Shown here: piece by piece, positions 8,200-16,325 of the stretch | Position numbering within the stretch: position 1 is the stretch's first letter | Layout: each line of letters opens with the position of its first letter | From: Caldifarciminota bacterium | Lineage (GTDB): Bacteria; Hydrothermota; Tepidihabitantia; Tepidihabitantales; CAIPLT01 | NCBI GenBank assembly: GCA_903865935.1 | Contig: CAIPLT010000080.1 | Location: 1 to 36,716, forward strand | Direction: 5' to 3' | DNA length: 36,716 nt | Made by a program: the position numbers and the translations under genes | The notes under the pieces: generated by a model | Database searches by the model: none | Told to the model about the DNA's origin: nothing | What the model saw: only the letters and a program-made list of their open reading frames with translations

Positions 8200-8819
8200 T
8201 GAGCAAACAATATTTTGACCATATAGCAAACGAGTGGGATAATATCCGACAAAGTTTCTTTTCCGAGACAATTCGGGAAAGCGCACTGTCTTTAGCTTGT
8301 GTTAAGCCTGGTAAAGTAGCGGCAGATATCGGAGCCGGGACTGGTTTTATCACCGAAGCATTGATTCGTGCCGGATTAAAAGTAGTTGCTGTTGACCAGT
8401 CTGAAGCTATGCTTTCAATTATGAAAGATAAATTTGCCGGCGTAAAAGATATCAATTTTCATTTAGGCGATGGAGAAAAATTACCAATTCCGGATAATAG
8501 TGTTGATTTTGCATTTGCGAATATGTATTTGCATCACGTCGAATCACCTTTGACCGCAATAATGGAGATGTCTCGAATCTTAAAACCAAACGGCAGACTC
8601 GTTATCAGTGATTTAGATGAACACAAATTCGAGTTTCTAAAAACTGAACAACATGACCGGTGGATGGGGTTTAAGCGGGAAGATATTATTCAGTGGTATC
8701 TTAAAGCCGGTTTTGAGCTTGTGTTTGTTGATGATGTCGGTAATCGATGCTGCGCAACATCCAAATGCGGTAGTAAAAATGCAAACATCACGGTTTTTTT
8801 AGCTTTGGGTGCAAAATAA
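8199..8819 (+). CDS. class I SAM-dependent methyltransferase
   Basis: UbiE/Methyltransf_11-type class I methyltransferase, 206 aa from the ATG at 8199. Motif I is DIGAGTGF (43-50), followed by the acidic strand end VVAVDQSE. Motif II/III-like segments are FAFANMYLHHVESP and SRILKPNGRLVISD. The C-terminus has an unusual CCATSKCGSKNANI followed by FLALGAK; this Cys cluster recurs, as I recall, in a subgroup of stand-alone methyltransferases linked to metal or corrinoid chemistry, and its role is unknown. The start is fixed by the TGATG overlap with the lipoprotein stop; a GTG three bases upstream is less likely. Substrate cannot be told. Confidence 0.88.
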   Translation: MSKQYFDHIANEWDNIRQSFFSETIRESALSLACVKPGKVAADIGAGTGFITEALIRAGLKVVAVDQSEAMLSIMKDKFAGVKDINFHLGDGEKLPIPDNSVDFAFANMYLHHVESPLTAIMEMSRILKPNGRLVISDLDEHKFEFLKTEQHDRWMGFKREDIIQWYLKAGFELVFVDDVGNRCCATSKCGSKNANITVFLALGAK

Positions 8820-8843
8820 AATTTATTAGATGCCCGTTTTTAT

Positions 8844-9521
8844 ATGCTAGGCACTTTAGTTAATGTAGGTGCAATAATAGTTGGTAGTGTTATTGGTCTT
8901 TTTATCCGTACTAAACTTCCACAAAGAATTATAAAAATCGTATTTCAGGGGATTGGTTTATTTGCAATATTCCTTGGAGTCAAGATGGCATTGAAAACCG
9001 ACCATTTGTTGATAATGGTGTTGAGTATTGTTATTGGTTCAATTGTCGGTGAGTTGATAAATATCGAAAAGGGAATTAATAATCTGAGCGAATATCTGAA
9101 ACGGAAGATAAAACTGAGCAGTGATAAATTCTCCGAAGGATTAATCACTGCCTTTTTATTATTCTGCCTTGGTTCAATGACGATTCTGGGCGCGATTGAA
9201 GAGGGGTTGGGTGGGCGACCGAATTTACTGATGACTAAATCATTGATGGATGGTTTCTCGTCAATTGCTTTAACCGCTTCTTTAGGTATTGGAGTTATCT
9301 TCTCGGTGATTCCTTTATTAATCTATCAAGGAGGATTAACTCTGTTCGCTGGGTCGCTTCAGCATGTCATGCCATCGATTCTGATTAATGAGCTGACTGC
9401 TGTAGGCGGAATTCTTTTAATTGGTTTGGGAATAAATATATTGGAAATTCTGAAGATACGAATTTCTAATATGCTGCCCAGCCTGGTAATCGTAATTATT
9501 TTAGTGTTCATATTTCTATAA
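8844..9521 (+). CDS. DUF554 family membrane protein
   Basis: Polytopic inner-membrane protein of the DUF554 (YdfK-like) family, 225 aa with about seven hydrophobic segments. Family hallmarks are the N-terminal LGTLVNVGAIIVGSVIGLF, the central FCLGSMTILGAIEEGL and the MDGFSSIALTASLGIGVIFS segment. Function is not established; members are annotated as putative transporters. It begins 24 nt after the methyltransferase stop with no obvious SD, so it is probably read from the same transcript. A strong bidirectional hairpin follows at 9542-9567. Confidence 0.92.
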   Translation: MLGTLVNVGAIIVGSVIGLFIRTKLPQRIIKIVFQGIGLFAIFLGVKMALKTDHLLIMVLSIVIGSIVGELINIEKGINNLSEYLKRKIKLSSDKFSEGLITAFLLFCLGSMTILGAIEEGLGGRPNLLMTKSLMDGFSSIALTASLGIGVIFSVIPLLIYQGGLTLFAGSLQHVMPSILINELTAVGGILLIGLGINILEILKIRISNMLPSLVIVIILVFIFL

Positions 9522-9541
9522 TTCTTTATATAAAAAATATA

Positions 9542-9577
9542 CCCAGGGAGTATTTAGAAACCCTGGGCATTTTTATT
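9542..9577. terminator. bidirectional intrinsic terminator
   Basis: CCCAGGG (9542-9548) pairs with CCCTGGG (9561-9567) around a 12-nt loop. It is followed on the plus strand by CATTTTTATTTT and on the minus strand by an equally T-rich run. It separates the convergent DUF554 and DUF4097 genes and can serve both. Confidence 0.85.
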
Positions 9578-9586
9578 TTAAATAAT

Positions 9587-10480
9587 TTATTCTTGCTTTA
9601 ATTCGATATCTCCGGATTTCGTATGACAATAGAGCTTCTTAGTTTTATTGCCTAAACCGATTTTCAGATAACCACTCTTTTTCTCAAGTTCTTCATATGA
9701 TTTATCAATTGATATCTCGATTTCGCCATCCTCGCTCAATAGTTCGATAACCGCATCGATTTTCTTAGGTAAAACTATTGAAATATCACCACTTTTTGTT
9801 TCAATCATGCTGTCTTCGAATTCGTTAAAGATGACTTCAATATCACCACTGGCAGTTTTTACATCAATTGCACCCGAAAACTCATCTACATCGATATCAC
9901 CCGATGCTGATTTTATCTCGACTTTACCAGAGATTTTTTCTAATTCAAGATCACCGGACGCGGTCTGGACTTCTAAGTTACCGATTATTTCGGTACACTC
10001 AATATCACCCGAAACCGATGATATGCGGATATTCGTTTTAAATGGAACTTTGAGTTCGATATCATTCGAAATCATGTTTAAGATAAGTTCATTTTCTTTA
10101 TCTTCGATCTTTTGCAGACCACAGCAGGCATCTAAAACTATTTCATTCGATTTCATACCTTCAATATCAATATCGCCACTTACTGCTCGGATTACAACAT
10201 TTTCTTTGGCGGCAAACCGTCTTTCGGAAATCTCTCCTGATTCTCCCATCGCCTTATCGACCGCAGCTGAGCATGAGTCAGTAACAATTTTTGTAACCAT
10301 TTCAGGAAATTTACTAAAACCAGCAAATGCAGCTTTGGGGATATGCGGCATGTGAAAAACAAACTCCTCATGTCTCTTATCTTCGGTCTTTTGTTCTAAT
10401 GCGTCAAGAAGACTTGATGCTTCTTCGGTTGTTATTTTGCCCTCTTTGAGCAAGTTTAGAATTCTCATCTTTTCTTCCAT
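9587..10480 (-). CDS. DUF4097-type beta-helix protein with SHOCT-like N-terminus
   Basis: Protein of 297 aa related to the YvlB/LiaX-type envelope-stress proteins. Residues 1-30 (MRILNLLKEGKITTEEASSLLDALE) form the short helical hairpin typical of this group. From about residue 95 on there is a parallel-beta DUF4097 domain whose rungs repeat the phrase (S/A)-x-SGDI-(D/E), for example SGDIDIEG, SGDIECTE, SGDLELEK, SGDIDVDE, SGDIEVIF, SGDISIVL and SGDIELKQ. There is no signal peptide or membrane helix. The start is fixed by AAGGAG 5 nt upstream. The DUF2089 gene upstream on the same strand ends with the same helical hairpin, suggesting a functional pair. The role is probably envelope or lipid sensing by family analogy only. 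Confidence 0.85.
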   Translation of the reverse strand: MEEKMRILNLLKEGKITTEEASSLLDALEQKTEDKRHEEFVFHMPHIPKAAFAGFSKFPEMVTKIVTDSCSAAVDKAMGESGEISERRFAAKENVVIRAVSGDIDIEGMKSNEIVLDACCGLQKIEDKENELILNMISNDIELKVPFKTNIRISSVSGDIECTEIIGNLEVQTASGDLELEKISGKVEIKSASGDIDVDEFSGAIDVKTASGDIEVIFNEFEDSMIETKSGDISIVLPKKIDAVIELLSEDGEIEISIDKSYEELEKKSGYLKIGLGNKTKKLYCHTKSGDIELKQE

Positions 10481-10507
10481 GTTTTCTCCTTATATTATGA
10501 AGGGATT

Positions 10508-10619
10508 TAACCACTGAACACACTGAGTACTGTTCTGGGATGAATTGGTGTTTATTATATTTGTTATTTCTTTCCCTTTGGGCTCAGTGGTCTCTGTGAC
10601 TTTTGTGGTTAGAGTACTT
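10508..10619. repeat. imperfect inverted CCACTGA/CTCAGTGG phrase
   Basis: AACCACTGAACACACTGAG (10509-10527) faces CTCAGTGGTCTCTGTGAC plus TTTTGTGGTT (10583-10610). The two arms are imperfect reverse complements of a CCACTGAG/CACAGAG phrase. The gap between the DUF2089 and DUF4097 genes is otherwise featureless. Similar phrases are common between genes in many uncultured-lineage genomes as I recall; function unknown. Confidence 0.4.
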
Positions 10620-10628
10620 TTTTTCATA

Positions 10629-11000
10629 TTATGTTTCCTTGCTTTTTTTAATCATTTTTTCTGCTTCTTCAGCAGTTATTTCACCTGTCTCAAGTTTAGC
10701 AATGATATCTTCAATTTCTTTATTAGTAGGAGCAGGTTTATAACCTAAATTTTCAAGCAGACTATCTAAACGACTTCGAACCGTGGGGTAAGAAATACCA
10801 AGTTCTTTTTCGATATCCCGGATATTACCGCGGTTCTTCAAGAAAACGAGCATAAAGTCATACAAATCCTGAGGCAATAAACAAGCATGGGGGATCTCAA
10901 AGGTTCCCGAAACCGACACTCCGCATTCCTGACATCTCAGTTCGGATATTAGCATTTTTGAATTACATATTGGACACTTTGTTAAGATTGTTGTTTTCAT
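10629..11000 (-). CDS. DUF2089 family zinc-ribbon/HTH protein
   Basis: Small putative transcriptional regulator, 123 aa from the ATG at 11000. It has an N-terminal zinc ribbon with CPIC (C9, C12) and CQEC (C23, C26). An HTH-like region follows (NRGNIRDIEKELGISYPTVRSRLDSLLENLG, about 56-86), and the end is a helical hairpin (DIIAKLETGEITAEEAEKMI). The ORF stays open to an ATG at 11054, but a promoter with TAAAAT at 11008-11013 lies exactly 7 nt before 11000, so the shorter start is right and the mRNA is probably leaderless. The next gene on the same strand is the DUF4097 protein with a matching hairpin. DUF2089 proteins are often found beside such envelope proteins, so it may regulate that gene and itself. 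Confidence 0.88.
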   Translation of the reverse strand: MKTTILTKCPICNSKMLISELRCQECGVSVSGTFEIPHACLLPQDLYDFMLVFLKNRGNIRDIEKELGISYPTVRSRLDSLLENLGYKPAPTNKEIEDIIAKLETGEITAEEAEKMIKKSKET

Positions 11001-11007
11001 ATGTATT

Positions 11008-11035
11008 ATTTTAATAAAATTGTTAATTTTGTCAA
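11008..11035 (-). promoter_or_regulatory. sigma70-type promoter of the DUF2089 gene
   Basis: Minus-strand TTGACA (11030-11035), 16-nt spacer, TAAAAT (11008-11013), then 7 nt to the ATG at 11000. The geometry implies a leaderless transcript and excludes the longer ORF start, which would lie upstream of the promoter. Confidence 0.7.
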
Positions 11036-11177
11036 GTATTTTATTAATATGCATTAATTATGTTGATATTTAGTTAAATTATTGTGATATAAAGCTTCTA
11101 TAGTGGTTCAAATTATTAATAATTATATATATCCATATTTTTTGAGTAATCAGTTAGGGGAGGGGTAGTATTTTTTG

Positions 11178-13691
11178 CTATTTCTGAAAATTCTGAAGTA
11201 ATCTTGAAAGATGCAGATTTATACCTTCGGTCCAGAAGACTGTCTTGCCATCTTTGAGATATAAAACAGATGGCAGGTTTTGTATGCCCCATTTCTTATA
11301 GGTGTCTTCTGATACATACTCGTGATATACATTATTATTTTTAATACCACCCAAGAACCCCAAATCTAATCCTCTGCTTTTGAAATTGAATAAAAAATAA
11401 ACCTTTCCTGGAAAGTTGCTAATCGCTTGTTTGGCATTATTGATAGTTGATTTAGATGCTTCAGATTCGGAATCAAAGACGATAAATAATATATCGCCAT
11501 TTTCAAGATCTTTGCTTTTTATACCAAGTTTATCTATATCTGAAAATCCATGGTATTCTCTAACAATCAAATCACCTGGTTTTACGTCTTCAGGAATATC
11601 GGTTTTAATTGTTATTCTTGTCATATCCAAAGTCGGCAGAAATCTCTTTAGTCTTACATAAGTATCGCCAAATCCATTACGCCAGCCCGAAATGAGATAT
11701 GACGGTGCTGCATCGAGAGTGATAACCTGATAACCATTAAGTGTATCAATCGATGGTTCAAGTCGGTTAGGATTATCTTTAAATGTTGTAACACTGTAAT
11801 CTTCATAATAATTCATCTTTTGCGTAACATCGATTGTATCTTGTATAAACTTGATACCGACCCAGACATTTTTCTTTTCCCACTTTTGTTCAAAACTCTT
11901 TTCTTTCCATTGTCCGTCCCAATATTCTACTGCGTCAAAGCTCCATTTTATCCGTGACGAGATTCCTTGACTTCTTAAAATGCCAATAATAAAAACATAT
12001 CTTTCAGTATCGGTTGCCCGCTTTGCTTTATAGACATCTTCAGGATTCATCATTGGACCAAACACATCGCCATCTTTTTTCTTTTCAATATTATGCTCAA
12101 CCCAGCTGAAAACACTATCTACTGCGAGTGAAACTGAATAATTAGCAGATTTGAAGATTGGAAGATTGGTGTCCGAAACATTTTGAATATGCTCTCGCCA
12201 CATACCGATATGTTCATAGAGTATTCTTGAAGGGATTAGATAATCTTTAATAATCGAATCTGGAGTATTTTTATCAGTTAAAGTTATTGATTTTAGTACT
12301 GCACTTAATTCTTGAGCAAGACCGATTGTATCGAGCTCAACAATGTCTTTTGAGACAAGCCGCTTAAAATACTCGGTAAATATATCTCTTAAAGAATCGG
12401 GTAAATCAAGGTCAAACTGTATTAATGGTTTTGCATTGCCTTTGGCATTCTTGAAAATCGTTAAAAGATTTGTATCAATCTGAAACAAAGTTGCGGAAAG
12501 GGATGTGTTGGTCACGTCAATTTCTTTGAAGTGCAGGTCTTGTAATTTTTTCAGCTTATTAATATCAGGTTTATATTTTGATTTTGGGTTTTGACCACTA
12601 ACTTTTCTTGTATAAAGCCAGAACGATGTGTCGGGAATTTCTCTTCTGGTAATATCGATAAACATTGTATCATTAGTTTTTGCTGATGGTCGCCAGATTT
12701 GATAACCTGTCATAGTATCTTTGTATGCATAAATGAATAAGTCAGTCTTGCCGACAATCCATTTTACATAACCATTATTGTCAGTCTTTTTGTTGCCAAC
12801 CGGCACAAGCGATGAATAATTATAAACATTGATTGAAACCTGGGCACTTTCAACTGGCATATTGTTCTTGTTAATCTGAATATTAAGTTCAGCAACATCT
12901 CCGTAATTCGGCGTTGAATTGATAATTGTAAATTTATTATCTTTTCTATCAATAATTTCCTTGCCTTCAGGCATTTCACCATAAATAACACTTTTAATAA
13001 TTGCAGCACGCTGCGATGGAATTCTAAACCAGACATTGTCTAAATCAGTAAGTTCACCGCCACCGATTGAATGCCACTCGCCATCGACCCAGACTTCAAC
13101 CCAGGCATGGTTGGAATTAGTAAATGGCCACCAAGGAGTATAAGTGTGACGACAGGGAATACAGACAGTTCTTAATGCCTTGATAAATAGAATTGACATC
13201 TCCTCACATCGACCGATACCGCGTTTGATTGTGGTGGTTGCGTTCTGGTCCCATTGCTCGGTTGGTTCGTATTTCATTTTAGTATAAACCCATTCATTAA
13301 TCCTAAATACTGCATCGCGCATATTCCTGGTATTTTTCACAAGATTATAAAGCGTATCTGCATAATGAGCAGTAAAGTTCTCTAAAGGTTCCTGGCTTAC
13401 TCGGTGGGGCAGAATATAATAATAAAACAGATTATCATCTATCTTGTTTCGCCATCCAACCCGATTAAAGTTCTTTTTTAAAGCATCAAAATAAGCAATA
13501 AAATCATCGGACTTAAGATTGACTAAATCGACATCCGGCATTGCACTTAACAAGAAATCAGCCCAGTTTTTATAACCTTTTTGTTCTGATTCTGAAATAA
13601 ATTGTTGCACTTGCGGAGCATTACTGCCTGCTCGCATTAAAATCGAGTCTTGGTTGGTATTTATCAATAATAAAAGGAGAATAAGTTGCAC
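11178..13691 (-). CDS. transglutaminase-like protein with thioredoxin-like C-terminus
   Basis: Large, probably exported protein of 837 aa. The N-terminus is a short hydrophobic stretch (MQLILLLLLI) that may be a minimal signal. The transglutaminase-like core follows the usual order: GIGRCEEMSILFIKALR with the nucleophile at C162, NSNHAWVEVWVDGEWH with H195, and GGGELTDLD supplying an acidic residue. After about residue 260 comes an Ig-like segment (NIQINKNNMPVESAQVSINVYNYSS), as in CarboxypepD_reg/transthyretin-type domains. Residues 725-837 resemble a thioredoxin fold: a strand FIVFDSES, and LPSVLYLKDGK with the cis-proline position, but no CXXC. The start is a GTG at 13691, 7 nt after a -10 box; an ATG at 13637 would remove the hydrophobic N-terminus. 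It probably processes peptides or cross-links surface protein. Confidence 0.82.
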   Translation of the reverse strand: MQLILLLLLINTNQDSILMRAGSNAPQVQQFISESEQKGYKNWADFLLSAMPDVDLVNLKSDDFIAYFDALKKNFNRVGWRNKIDDNLFYYYILPHRVSQEPLENFTAHYADTLYNLVKNTRNMRDAVFRINEWVYTKMKYEPTEQWDQNATTTIKRGIGRCEEMSILFIKALRTVCIPCRHTYTPWWPFTNSNHAWVEVWVDGEWHSIGGGELTDLDNVWFRIPSQRAAIIKSVIYGEMPEGKEIIDRKDNKFTIINSTPNYGDVAELNIQINKNNMPVESAQVSINVYNYSSLVPVGNKKTDNNGYVKWIVGKTDLFIYAYKDTMTGYQIWRPSAKTNDTMFIDITRREIPDTSFWLYTRKVSGQNPKSKYKPDINKLKKLQDLHFKEIDVTNTSLSATLFQIDTNLLTIFKNAKGNAKPLIQFDLDLPDSLRDIFTEYFKRLVSKDIVELDTIGLAQELSAVLKSITLTDKNTPDSIIKDYLIPSRILYEHIGMWREHIQNVSDTNLPIFKSANYSVSLAVDSVFSWVEHNIEKKKDGDVFGPMMNPEDVYKAKRATDTERYVFIIGILRSQGISSRIKWSFDAVEYWDGQWKEKSFEQKWEKKNVWVGIKFIQDTIDVTQKMNYYEDYSVTTFKDNPNRLEPSIDTLNGYQVITLDAAPSYLISGWRNGFGDTYVRLKRFLPTLDMTRITIKTDIPEDVKPGDLIVREYHGFSDIDKLGIKSKDLENGDILFIVFDSESEASKSTINNAKQAISNFPGKVYFLFNFKSRGLDLGFLGGIKNNNVYHEYVSEDTYKKWGIQNLPSVLYLKDGKTVFWTEGINLHLSRLLQNFQK

Positions 13692-13698
13692 TAACTAA

Positions 13699-13726
13699 AT
13701 CTTACATTATTTTTAATAAAGGTCAA
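13699..13726 (-). promoter_or_regulatory. promoter of the transglutaminase-like gene
   Basis: Minus-strand TTGACC (13721-13726), 16-nt spacer, TAAGAT (13699-13704), then 7 nt to the GTG at 13691. There is no SD before the GTG. The spacing matches the other proposed leaderless genes of the window and supports the GTG start. Confidence 0.5.
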
Positions 13727-13746
13727 CAATATTATATCTATTGTTA

Positions 13747-15018
13747 CTATCGGAAATTCTCGATGGTGTCAGTTTCGGGATTGAAGTTAATTAATCTTTT
13801 AATCGGTTTGGATAATATCATTGACGAGTGTATTAATAATGTGATGAAAAATGCTGATGAAATTATTATCCGAATCGGTATAAACTCTGCTAAAATCCCG
13901 CCCAATGCATAGGCGATTGGCATTAAACCACCAACAATCGTGCCGATAAGACTGAAAACTTTACCACGCATCGCTTGAGGAACAGCAATACCCAAAGTGG
14001 CACCAATAAATGAATTCAGAATCGCATTAGTTGAACCGACGATGAATCCGAGAACAATCATTATTGGAAAGATTAACCATACAGGTGTTAATACGGCCGC
14101 CGACATGCTTATTATGCCGAAGCTATAAAAGATAAAAAACCGATGTGAATATTTAATGTGAAAAATTGACGTTATAAGATAACCGAGAAACATGCCACCC
14201 AGGAAAACTGCAATGAAAATTCCATACAATGCCGCCCCTAATTTTGGGGTTTTCTGAAATAGCGGCAGATATAACATAATACCCATAACCGCAAAAAAGT
14301 TTAATGCGGAAGCGACTGCCATCAGATTTCGGATACCGCGATACTGCCAAACGAATTTGAGCCCGGTCTTCAAGTCAGCCAAGAAATTAAATTCTGGATG
14401 CTCGTGATGGATTTTGGGTATGTTAATTATTGATGTGGCAAATCCGCCAACTAAATAAGAGATACCATTGACCAGAAACATCAATGGCGCGCCAAGCATC
14501 TGGAAAAGAAAGCCGCCCGCTGCATTGCCAATTATACCTGAACCAGTCTGAATCATGGAAAATGCCGAATTTGCTTTGAGCAGTTTATCCGTCGGCACGA
14601 TATCTGGCACTGAAGAAGCGGCGGACGGAATAAAGAAAGCGGAACCAATACTGATAATGATTCCCGCAACAAAGACCATCCAGATTTGAATCAAATTAAT
14701 ATACGCAGCAACTGCAACTAACAAAACGCAAATTCCGCGGACCATATCCATTACGACTAACATTGCTTTACGATTACTGCGGTCAACCAAAACACCAGCA
14801 AACGGCGAGATGACTATTCTAGGCAGTGTTGAGGTAGCCATTAAAGTTCCCATCAATGCGGTCGAGCCGGTTTTCTGTAATACCCAGAAACCGAGTGCGA
14901 TTCCATAAACAGAATCACCGATTATTGAAATGAGTTGCCCAAACCAGAGCATCGTGAAATTAAAATTCCAGAGCTTTTGGAATGGTTTTAGTTGTTCAGA
15001 ATTAGGTTCGTTATTCAT
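13747..15018 (-). CDS. MFS transporter (MFS_3/EntS-like exporter)
   Basis: Twelve-helix major facilitator, 423 aa. The N-terminal FTMLWFGQLISIIGDSVYGIALGFWVLQKTGS and the A-like motif GVLVDRSNRKAMLVVMD between helices 2 and 3 place it with the MFS_3 drug/siderophore exporters rather than sugar symporters. The C-terminal half starts near residue 225 (GIRNLMAVASALNFFAVMGIMLYLPLF). It is a single-gene unit. The minus-strand promoter TTGACT (15055-15060), 17-nt spacer, TAAAGT (15032-15037) leaves a leader of only about 6 nt and there is no SD. Substrate unknown. Confidence 0.9.
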   Translation of the reverse strand: MNNEPNSEQLKPFQKLWNFNFTMLWFGQLISIIGDSVYGIALGFWVLQKTGSTALMGTLMATSTLPRIVISPFAGVLVDRSNRKAMLVVMDMVRGICVLLVAVAAYINLIQIWMVFVAGIIISIGSAFFIPSAASSVPDIVPTDKLLKANSAFSMIQTGSGIIGNAAGGFLFQMLGAPLMFLVNGISYLVGGFATSIINIPKIHHEHPEFNFLADLKTGLKFVWQYRGIRNLMAVASALNFFAVMGIMLYLPLFQKTPKLGAALYGIFIAVFLGGMFLGYLITSIFHIKYSHRFFIFYSFGIISMSAAVLTPVWLIFPIMIVLGFIVGSTNAILNSFIGATLGIAVPQAMRGKVFSLIGTIVGGLMPIAYALGGILAEFIPIRIIISSAFFITLLIHSSMILSKPIKRLINFNPETDTIENFR

Positions 15019-15031
15019 TTTATTGGTTTAC

Positions 15032-15060
15032 ACTTTAAGGAAAAGAAAGCAATCAGTCAA
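15032..15060 (-). promoter_or_regulatory. promoter of the MFS transporter gene
   Basis: Minus-strand TTGACT (15055-15060), 17-nt spacer, TAAAGT (15032-15037). The -10 ends 13 nt before the ATG at 15018, so the untranslated leader would be only a few bases. Confidence 0.5.
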
Positions 15061-15189
15061 GAAAAAGTATTAACTGTGAAGAACGCAGAGGAATTTCAAC
15101 CATGAAAATACGGATTTGGTAATTGGTCATTGAAAATTGATATTTACTGATGCACAGGCTATTTTGGTCTACTTGCCAGCTCAAGAAGT

Positions 15190-15382
15190 TATGGTTTAGG
15201 TAAGCCCCCGGGCAAGCCAGTGGGTAACCTGTGGGCAAGCCTAGGGCATGCCCCAGGGCTTGATTTTACGGGCTTCCCAGTCTCTTTTCGGGTATTTTGT
15301 GGGCTCGTTTGCCGATGAAATTACCAACTCGATCACAAACTTTGTTAGCTGATGGATAACCTAATGTACTAATCAGATCCAT
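15190..15382. repeat. degenerate ~12-bp repeat array with 38-codon ORF
   Basis: The plus strand shows GGTAAGCC (about 15196), GGCAAGCC, GGTAACCT, GGCAAGCC and GGCATGCC spaced 11-12 bp apart. On the minus strand the array continues in codon phase as a 38-aa ORF (ATG at 15382, stop at 15266-15268) that reads as tetrads GYPS, ANKV, CDRV, GNFI, GKRA, HKIP, EKRL. The ORF has no SD. GC content is locally higher than in the flanks. It resembles the arrays at 22957-23080 and 36400-36545. Confidence 0.6.
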
Positions 15383-15549
15383 GATTCAAAAATTTTGATG
15401 ATTAAGAGAGAACTATTCGATTAACTTACAGAAATTATCAGAATAGTTATTTATTAACTTACCAGTTATATGGTTCCTCTAATTTAAATGACTGAGAATT
15501 AGCAAAGCAGAAGCTTTGCCATAAATATTTTATCTATCAATTTGTACTT
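15383..15549. other. rest of the intergenic region, with a hairpin near 15502
   Basis: AT-rich and without a gene. GCAAAGC (15502-15508) pairs with GCTTTGC (15513-15519) around AGAA, about 30 nt after the stop of the minus-strand molybdopterin gene. It could be its terminator, but the T-run is weak. The other end of the gap, 15061-15189, shows no gene either. Confidence 0.4.
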
Positions 15550-16224
15550 TTATTTTCCCAAGAACGGTTTATTCAAATCACCTTTATTAGAATAACCGCG
15601 AGATTCCCAATAACCTTGATAGGTTTCGTCGGCAGAGATTTCAATTTCTGTAATCCATTTTATCCACTTATAACCCCACTTGCTTTCCGCAACGAGTTGA
15701 AATGGAAAACCACGCTCAGGAGGAATTGTTACATTGTTCATTTTATATGCCATCAATATGTCGTTTTTCATTAAATAATCAATCGGGAATGACGTTGAAT
15801 AACCATCATAGGCTTTGAAGATGACTACTTTTGTTTGAGGCAATGGTTTTGCTTTGTTTATTAAATCTCTGACCAGAATACCTTCCCAAAGAATATTAAC
15901 ACTCCATCCTTCGACACAATCTAATTTTACAACCTTTTTACAGTTTTGATTGTATTTGATTACATCACGATAATTTAATGACAAGGGATTTGAAACAAGA
16001 CCGGTAATTTTCAGCTGATAAATAGCGGTATCGACCTTTTGTGACCCCCTTATTGAGTTTTCTCGAAAATCATTAATTGTTGAAAGTTTCTCGCCTTGAT
16101 ATTCGGTAACTTCAGATGGTTTAAGAAATTTCACCCGCGGAATAAAATTAGTAACAACAATAAAAATTCCGATTAGGATTAAAATCCCAGCGACCACTTT
16201 TACGACTGAACGATTACTTATCAT
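15550..16224 (-). CDS. membrane-anchored molybdopterin-binding oxidoreductase
   Basis: Sulfite oxidase/MsrP-type protein of 224 aa containing only the molybdopterin-binding domain. An uncleaved N-terminal helix (VVKVVAGILILIGIFIVVTNF, 7-27) anchors it outside the membrane. The molybdenum-ligand cysteine is C103 in KLDCVEGWSVNILWEGI. The KAYDGYSTSFPIDYL and ESKWGYKWIKWITEIEI segments are family conserved. There is no Tat twin-arginine signal, unlike many periplasmic molybdoenzymes, so delivery of the folded cofactor-loaded enzyme is unexplained. The length is at the short end of the family. No MsrQ-like heme partner or cofactor genes lie nearby; an upstream 101-bp gap separates it from ppdK. 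A weak AAAGAG may serve as SD. Substrate unknown. Confidence 0.85.
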   Translation of the reverse strand: MISNRSVVKVVAGILILIGIFIVVTNFIPRVKFLKPSEVTEYQGEKLSTINDFRENSIRGSQKVDTAIYQLKITGLVSNPLSLNYRDVIKYNQNCKKVVKLDCVEGWSVNILWEGILVRDLINKAKPLPQTKVVIFKAYDGYSTSFPIDYLMKNDILMAYKMNNVTIPPERGFPFQLVAESKWGYKWIKWITEIEISADETYQGYWESRGYSNKGDLNKPFLGK

Positions 16225-16325
16225 ACTCTTTTTGTTTTGTCTCTCTGTTCACCTCTCTCTTGCAGCAAGGGCGGGGTTCATCTATGTTTATTTGTGGTTG
16301 AAAACATTCTTTGTGTGTTCAACAG

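Noticed and set aside
8199-8819. Arsenite methyltransferase for the gene with a C-terminal Cys cluster
   Set aside because: The Cys spacing does not match the ArsM set that I know, and there are no arsenic genes nearby.
15053-15238. Minus-strand ORF of 61 codons starting MPTGYPLACPG
   Set aside because: Its first part is a translation of the 12-bp repeat array and the rest is AT-rich intergenic phrase; no SD.
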